DNA from: Aldehydirespirator sp965220485
GTDB taxonomy: Bacteria; Actinomycetota; Acidimicrobiia; Acidimicrobiales; Aldehydirespiratoraceae
Direction: 5' to 3'
Assembly: GCA_965220485.1 (NCBI GenBank)
Contig: OZ244832.1
Location: 558,001-622,000 of the forward strand
DNA: 64,000 nucleotides
Of this stretch, positions 59,666 to 64,000 are shown one piece after another. Under the pieces are notes generated by a model. The model made no database searches, had not been told where the DNA came from, and saw nothing but the letters and a program-made list of their open reading frames with translations. The stretch's first letter is position 1. Each line of letters begins with the position of its first letter. Made by a program: the position numbers and the translations under genes.

Positions 59666-60807
59666 CCTTGCGGCTCTACGACACGGCCCGGGGCGCGGTG
59701 GTGGGCTTCGACGCGCCGCCGGTGGTGCGGATGTATGTGTGCGGCATCACACCCTATGACGCCACCCACCTGGGCCACGCCGCCACCTACATCACCTACG
59801 ACGTGCTGCAGCGGCGCCTGCGGGACATGGGACGTGAGACCCGCTGCGTGCGCAACATCACCGACGTGGACGACGACATCCTGGCCGCGGCCGATCGTCG
59901 GGGAGTCCACTATCTCGACTTGGCCTTCGCCCAGACGGCCCGCTTCGACGACGACATGGCTGCGCTGAACACTCTGCCTCCGGCCGCCGAGCCCAGGGCG
60001 ACTTCGGCCATACCCGACATCCGCGGCTTCATACACGAGGCCCTCGAGCGGGGCTTCGCGTACTGCGCGGGCGGCAGCGTGTACTTCGACACCCGGGCCT
60101 TCGACGGTTTCGGCTCGCTGTCGGGGTTCGGGCGCGACCGCATGATCGAGCTGGCCCGGCAGTGGCGCGACGACCCCGACGACCCGGCCAAACGGGACCC
60201 TCTCGACTTCGTGCTGTGGCAGCGGGCCCGGCCCGGTGAGCCCTCCTGGGAGTCGCGCTGGGGGCCGGGGCGGCCGGGCTGGCATGTGGAGTGCTCGACG
60301 CTGGCGCTGCGCGAACTGGGCGAGACCATCGACCTGCACGGAGGGGGAGCGGACCTGCTCTACCCGCACCACGAGTGCGAGCGGGCCCAGTCCGAGGCGG
60401 TCACGGGCAAGCCGTTCGCCCGGCTGTGGCTGCATCAGGCGCTGGTGCACTACCAGGGCTCCAAGATGTCGAAGTCGCTCGGGAACCTGGTGTTCGTGCA
60501 CGAGCTGCGCCGCAGGCACGAGCCCATGGCGATCCGCCTGGCCCTCATGTCGCAGCACTACCGCACCCCGTGGCCCTGGCACGACGGCCTGCTGCAGGAG
60601 GCCGAGCACCGCCTAGCCCTGTGGCGCCGCGCGGGCGCCGATGACGGCGGAGACGCTGACCTCCTCAACGAAGTGCGCCGGTGCCTCGACAACGACCTGG
60701 ATGTCCCTGGTGCCCTAGCCGCCGTGGACGCCGCCGCCTACGCTGGCCACCCGGTGCACGCCATCGCCGCCCTCCTAGGTGTTTCCCTGCCCATATACGA
60801 TATTTGA
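59662..60807 (+). CDS. mshC: cysteine:GlcN-Ins ligase-like protein (mycothiol synthesis)
   Basis: 381 residues of the class I cysteinyl-tRNA synthetase fold without the long C-terminal tRNA-binding part: zinc Cys27 in YVCGITPYDATHLGHA (HIGH variant at 35-39), zinc Cys211 in GWHVECS, HHECERAQSE, and KMSKS at 268-272 (GSKMSKSLGNLVFV). VCGITPYDATHLGHAATY and the short length favour MshC over CysS, although RAQSE is CysS-like. MshC joins cysteine to GlcN-inositol, marking mycothiol production. The duplicated start region lies upstream. Confidence 0.82.
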   Translation: MTLRLYDTARGAVVGFDAPPVVRMYVCGITPYDATHLGHAATYITYDVLQRRLRDMGRETRCVRNITDVDDDILAAADRRGVHYLDLAFAQTARFDDDMAALNTLPPAAEPRATSAIPDIRGFIHEALERGFAYCAGGSVYFDTRAFDGFGSLSGFGRDRMIELARQWRDDPDDPAKRDPLDFVLWQRARPGEPSWESRWGPGRPGWHVECSTLALRELGETIDLHGGGADLLYPHHECERAQSEAVTGKPFARLWLHQALVHYQGSKMSKSLGNLVFVHELRRRHEPMAIRLALMSQHYRTPWPWHDGLLQEAEHRLALWRRAGADDGGDADLLNEVRRCLDNDLDVPGALAAVDAAAYAGHPVHAIAALLGVSLPIYDI

Positions 60808-60831
60808 ATGATATTTTGATATATTCTATGT

Positions 60832-61122
60832 GTGTTTGAAATCAAACAGACCGATGTCTGTCGGCGCTGGTTCACGAGCCTTCGGGACAAGCAGGCGCGT
60901 ATTCGCATCAGGTCTCGCATCCAGCGATTGCAAGCAGGGCATCCCGGAGATGCCAGACCGGTGGGCGGCGGAGTCATGGAGATGCGCGTCAACTACGGCC
61001 CCGGGTATCGGGTGTACTATTGCCGACGAGGGCAGTCGGTGGTCGTCCTCTTGGCCGGCGGTGACAAGGGCAGTCAAGCCCGCGACATCAAGAGAGCGAT
61101 CAAGCTAGCCAGCAGCCTGTGA
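60832..61122 (+). CDS. HigB-family toxin (addiction module killer protein)
   Basis: 96 residues: MFEIKQTDVCRRWFTSLRDKQARIRIRSRIQRLQAGHPGDARPVGGGVMEMRVNYGPGYRVYYCRRGQSVVVLLAGGDKGSQARDIKRA. The MR.YGPGYR.YY and LL.GGDK motifs are diagnostic of this RelE-superfamily toxin. GTG 60832 starts within the palindromic TTTGAAATCAAA, and the AT-rich 25 bp upstream (GATATTTTGATATATTC) likely holds the promoter and operator. The antitoxin follows after 12 bp. Confidence 0.88.
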   Translation: MFEIKQTDVCRRWFTSLRDKQARIRIRSRIQRLQAGHPGDARPVGGGVMEMRVNYGPGYRVYYCRRGQSVVVLLAGGDKGSQARDIKRAIKLASSL

Positions 61123-61134
61123 GAGAGGAGACCG

Positions 61135-61431
61135 ATGAGAGTCAGGAGAAGGACCAAGACCTATCCGTGGGATGGAGCAGAGCATCTTGACACCGAAGAA
61201 GAGAGGGTGGCGTACCTGGACGTCGCCCTGGAAGAGGATGATCCTCTCCTGGTAGCGGCAGCATTGGATGACATCGCTCGCTCCAAGGGCATGGAGAGCG
61301 TCGCGGCCGAAGCGGACTTGGCCGTAGCGGGCGCCAACGAACGCCTGGAACTCGCGACTGTGCTGAAGGTGGCGCGAGCTCTCGGGCTTCGTCTCAGAGC
61401 GGCCTCGGCAACGGCCACAGCCGAGCAGTAG
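61135..61431 (+). CDS. addiction module antidote protein (HTH), partner of the HigB-family toxin
   Basis: 98 residues: TYPWDGAEHLDTEEERVAYLDVALEEDDPLLVAAALDDIARSKGMESVA...ELATVLKVARALGLRL is the typical antidote sequence. The HTH recognition segment, usually like GLSRESLYKAL, is altered here to DLAVAGANERL, so DNA binding may be weakened. ATG 61135 follows GAGAGGAG. Toxin-first order as in the family. Confidence 0.85.
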   Translation: MRVRRRTKTYPWDGAEHLDTEEERVAYLDVALEEDDPLLVAAALDDIARSKGMESVAAEADLAVAGANERLELATVLKVARALGLRLRAASATATAEQ

Positions 61432-61541
61432 CGGGCCGTCGCCGGTCACGTGGATGCGCACTGGCGGCCTCCGGGAGTGCGCTGGCCTCGGATTTGACCC
61501 CCGGACAGTTCGCCGCGAGGCGCTGTCCGCATGAGACCCCC

Positions 61542-61563
61542 GGGGAGCGGCATGCCGCTCCCC
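61542..61563. terminator. perfect 22-bp palindrome between the TA pair and thrS
   Basis: GGGGAGCGG-CATG-CCGCTCCCC is fully symmetric and can form a 9-bp GC stem with a four-base loop. A second hairpin (GGACAG/CTGTCC) precedes it at 61503-61528. It lies 110 bp after the antidote stop and 62 bp before thrS; a terminator or an attenuator-like element is possible. No T-box motifs are seen. Confidence 0.45.
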
Positions 61564-61624
61564 GCTCCATTTGGCGTCGCTCGTCGGCGTGGCGCCTCGG
61601 GGGGCAGCGGTAGCCTCGGAGTCG

Positions 61625-63613
<1,989 letters not shown>

Positions 63614-63614
63614 C

Positions 63615-64000
63615 ATGGTGGAGCGCCTCTGGGCCGGCTGGCGGATACCCGCCATGATGACCGACCGGGAGGCGGCCGCGGCTGGCATCGCCGACTCGTC
63701 AGGCACCATCCCGGGCACGGTCCCCGGAGCCGGGACCGGCCCCGACGACGGGCAGGGCAAGAGCCTGTTCGAGGCCATCCTCAACTCGGGCCTGCCTGAC
63801 GACAAGACCCACATCGTGCACCGCGGCGAGCTGGTGTTCGCGATCTTGAACCGCTACCCGTACTCCACGGGCCACCTCCTGATCCTGCCCTACCGGCCCG
63901 TTCCCGACCTCGAGGGCCTGGACCCCGACGAGCGCCCCGAGCTGTGGGACACCGTCCACGACGCCGTCGCCGCGGTCAAGGCCGCGTTCTCTCCCGACGG
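63615..64000 (+). CDS. HIT family protein (Ap4A phosphorylase/hydrolase type), 3' end outside window
   Basis: The visible 128 residues start VERLWAGWRIPAM, contain a Gly/Pro-rich insert (SSGTIPGTVPGAGTG), then SLFEAILNSGLPDDKTHIVHRGELVFAILNRYPYSTGHLLILPYRPVPDLEGLDPDE. The nucleotide-binding first half of the HIT fold is clear; the catalytic HxHxH lies beyond the window. The zinc-binding Cys pair seen in several relatives is absent. The thrS-HIT order is conserved in actinobacteria, where the HIT protein acts on diadenosine tetraphosphate. Confidence 0.88.
   Translation, partial: MVERLWAGWRIPAMMTDREAAAAGIADSSGTIPGTVPGAGTGPDDGQGKSLFEAILNSGLPDDKTHIVHRGELVFAILNRYPYSTGHLLILPYRPVPDLEGLDPDERPELWDTVHDAVAAVKAAFSPD

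Noticed and set aside
59662..60807. Cysteinyl-tRNA synthetase (CysS)
   Set aside because: Length (381 residues) and the VCGITPYDATHLGHA opening fit MshC better, and the C-terminal tRNA-binding region is missing; the HHECERAQSE segment leaves some doubt.
61432..61624. T-box or other aminoacyl-tRNA-responsive leader for thrS
   Set aside because: Two hairpins exist but no T-box sequence or specifier loop is recognisable; kept only as a palindrome/terminator candidate.

Overview
The window reads as a chromosome segment of a GC-rich actinobacterium, most likely from the Acidimicrobiia or a relative. The case rests on a mycothiol ligase (MshC-like), an InhA-type enoyl reductase with Tyr157/Lys164, the thrS-HIT gene pair known from mycobacteria, and several secreted proteins with S-layer homology (SLH) domains. 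The lineage is inferred from gene content; no rRNA gene is present. One tRNA is present, tRNA-Val(CAC).

Layout. 1-6.8 kb: end of a Rieske oxygenase, a Rid protein, a MazF-type toxin-antitoxin pair, a secreted thioredoxin with a CcdA-like membrane partner, chorismate mutase, AceK and a quinone reductase. 7-13.2 kb: citrate synthase, an acyl-CoA carboxyltransferase with its LysR regulator, and aconitase, so with AceK a TCA/glyoxylate branch-point theme. 13.3-22.6 kb is a plastic region: toxin-antitoxin-like pairs, a DUF4143-ATPase remnant, a frameshifted membrane gene, two SLH proteins (one a zinc protease), a mosaic transposase remnant, an Mrr-like nuclease and abutting fragments of large surface proteins. 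22.7-28 kb: acyltransferase, LarA-like protein and a reductase-HAD fusion. 28-34.4 kb: HigBA-type pair, then a hydrolase, membrane MurF-like ligase, Ddl-like ligase and VanX-like remnant, then an amidase. 34.4-48.6 kb: tRNA-Val, three M23 peptidase proteins, a DUF35/thiolase operon, thiamine pyrophosphokinase, an aminotransferase, PBP4 and an SLH/beta-propeller/M23 giant. 48.6-56 kb: three paralogous membrane coiled-coil genes in a segmental duplication, an ABC ATPase and a heterodimeric ABC exporter. 56-64 kb: two CBS/CorC membrane proteins, FabI, MshC, a toxin-antitoxin pair, ThrS and a HIT protein.

The most unusual signal is at the gene junctions. Several are tandemly duplicated so that the stop of one reading frame overlaps the start of the next (GTGA, ATGA or ATGCCTGA), and the repeat length always keeps the chain in phase. 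Units of 17, 20, 46, 50 and about 65 bp each create one or more tiny reading frames linked head to tail between, or in front of, real genes. The clearest are the five 17-codon frames between the two CBS genes (57393-57646) and about fifteen six-codon frames between the ABC exporter and the ABC ATPase (51898-52186). A 15-bp array after the EnvC-like gene forms a 44-residue pentapeptide frame whose ATG overlaps the upstream stop.

A second strong signal is a 99-bp MITE-like element, present twice in opposite orientation (97/99 identical). Each copy is flanked by CTAG duplications that contain the TAG stop codon of a neighbouring gene, and a paralogous locus in the same window shows a site without the element.
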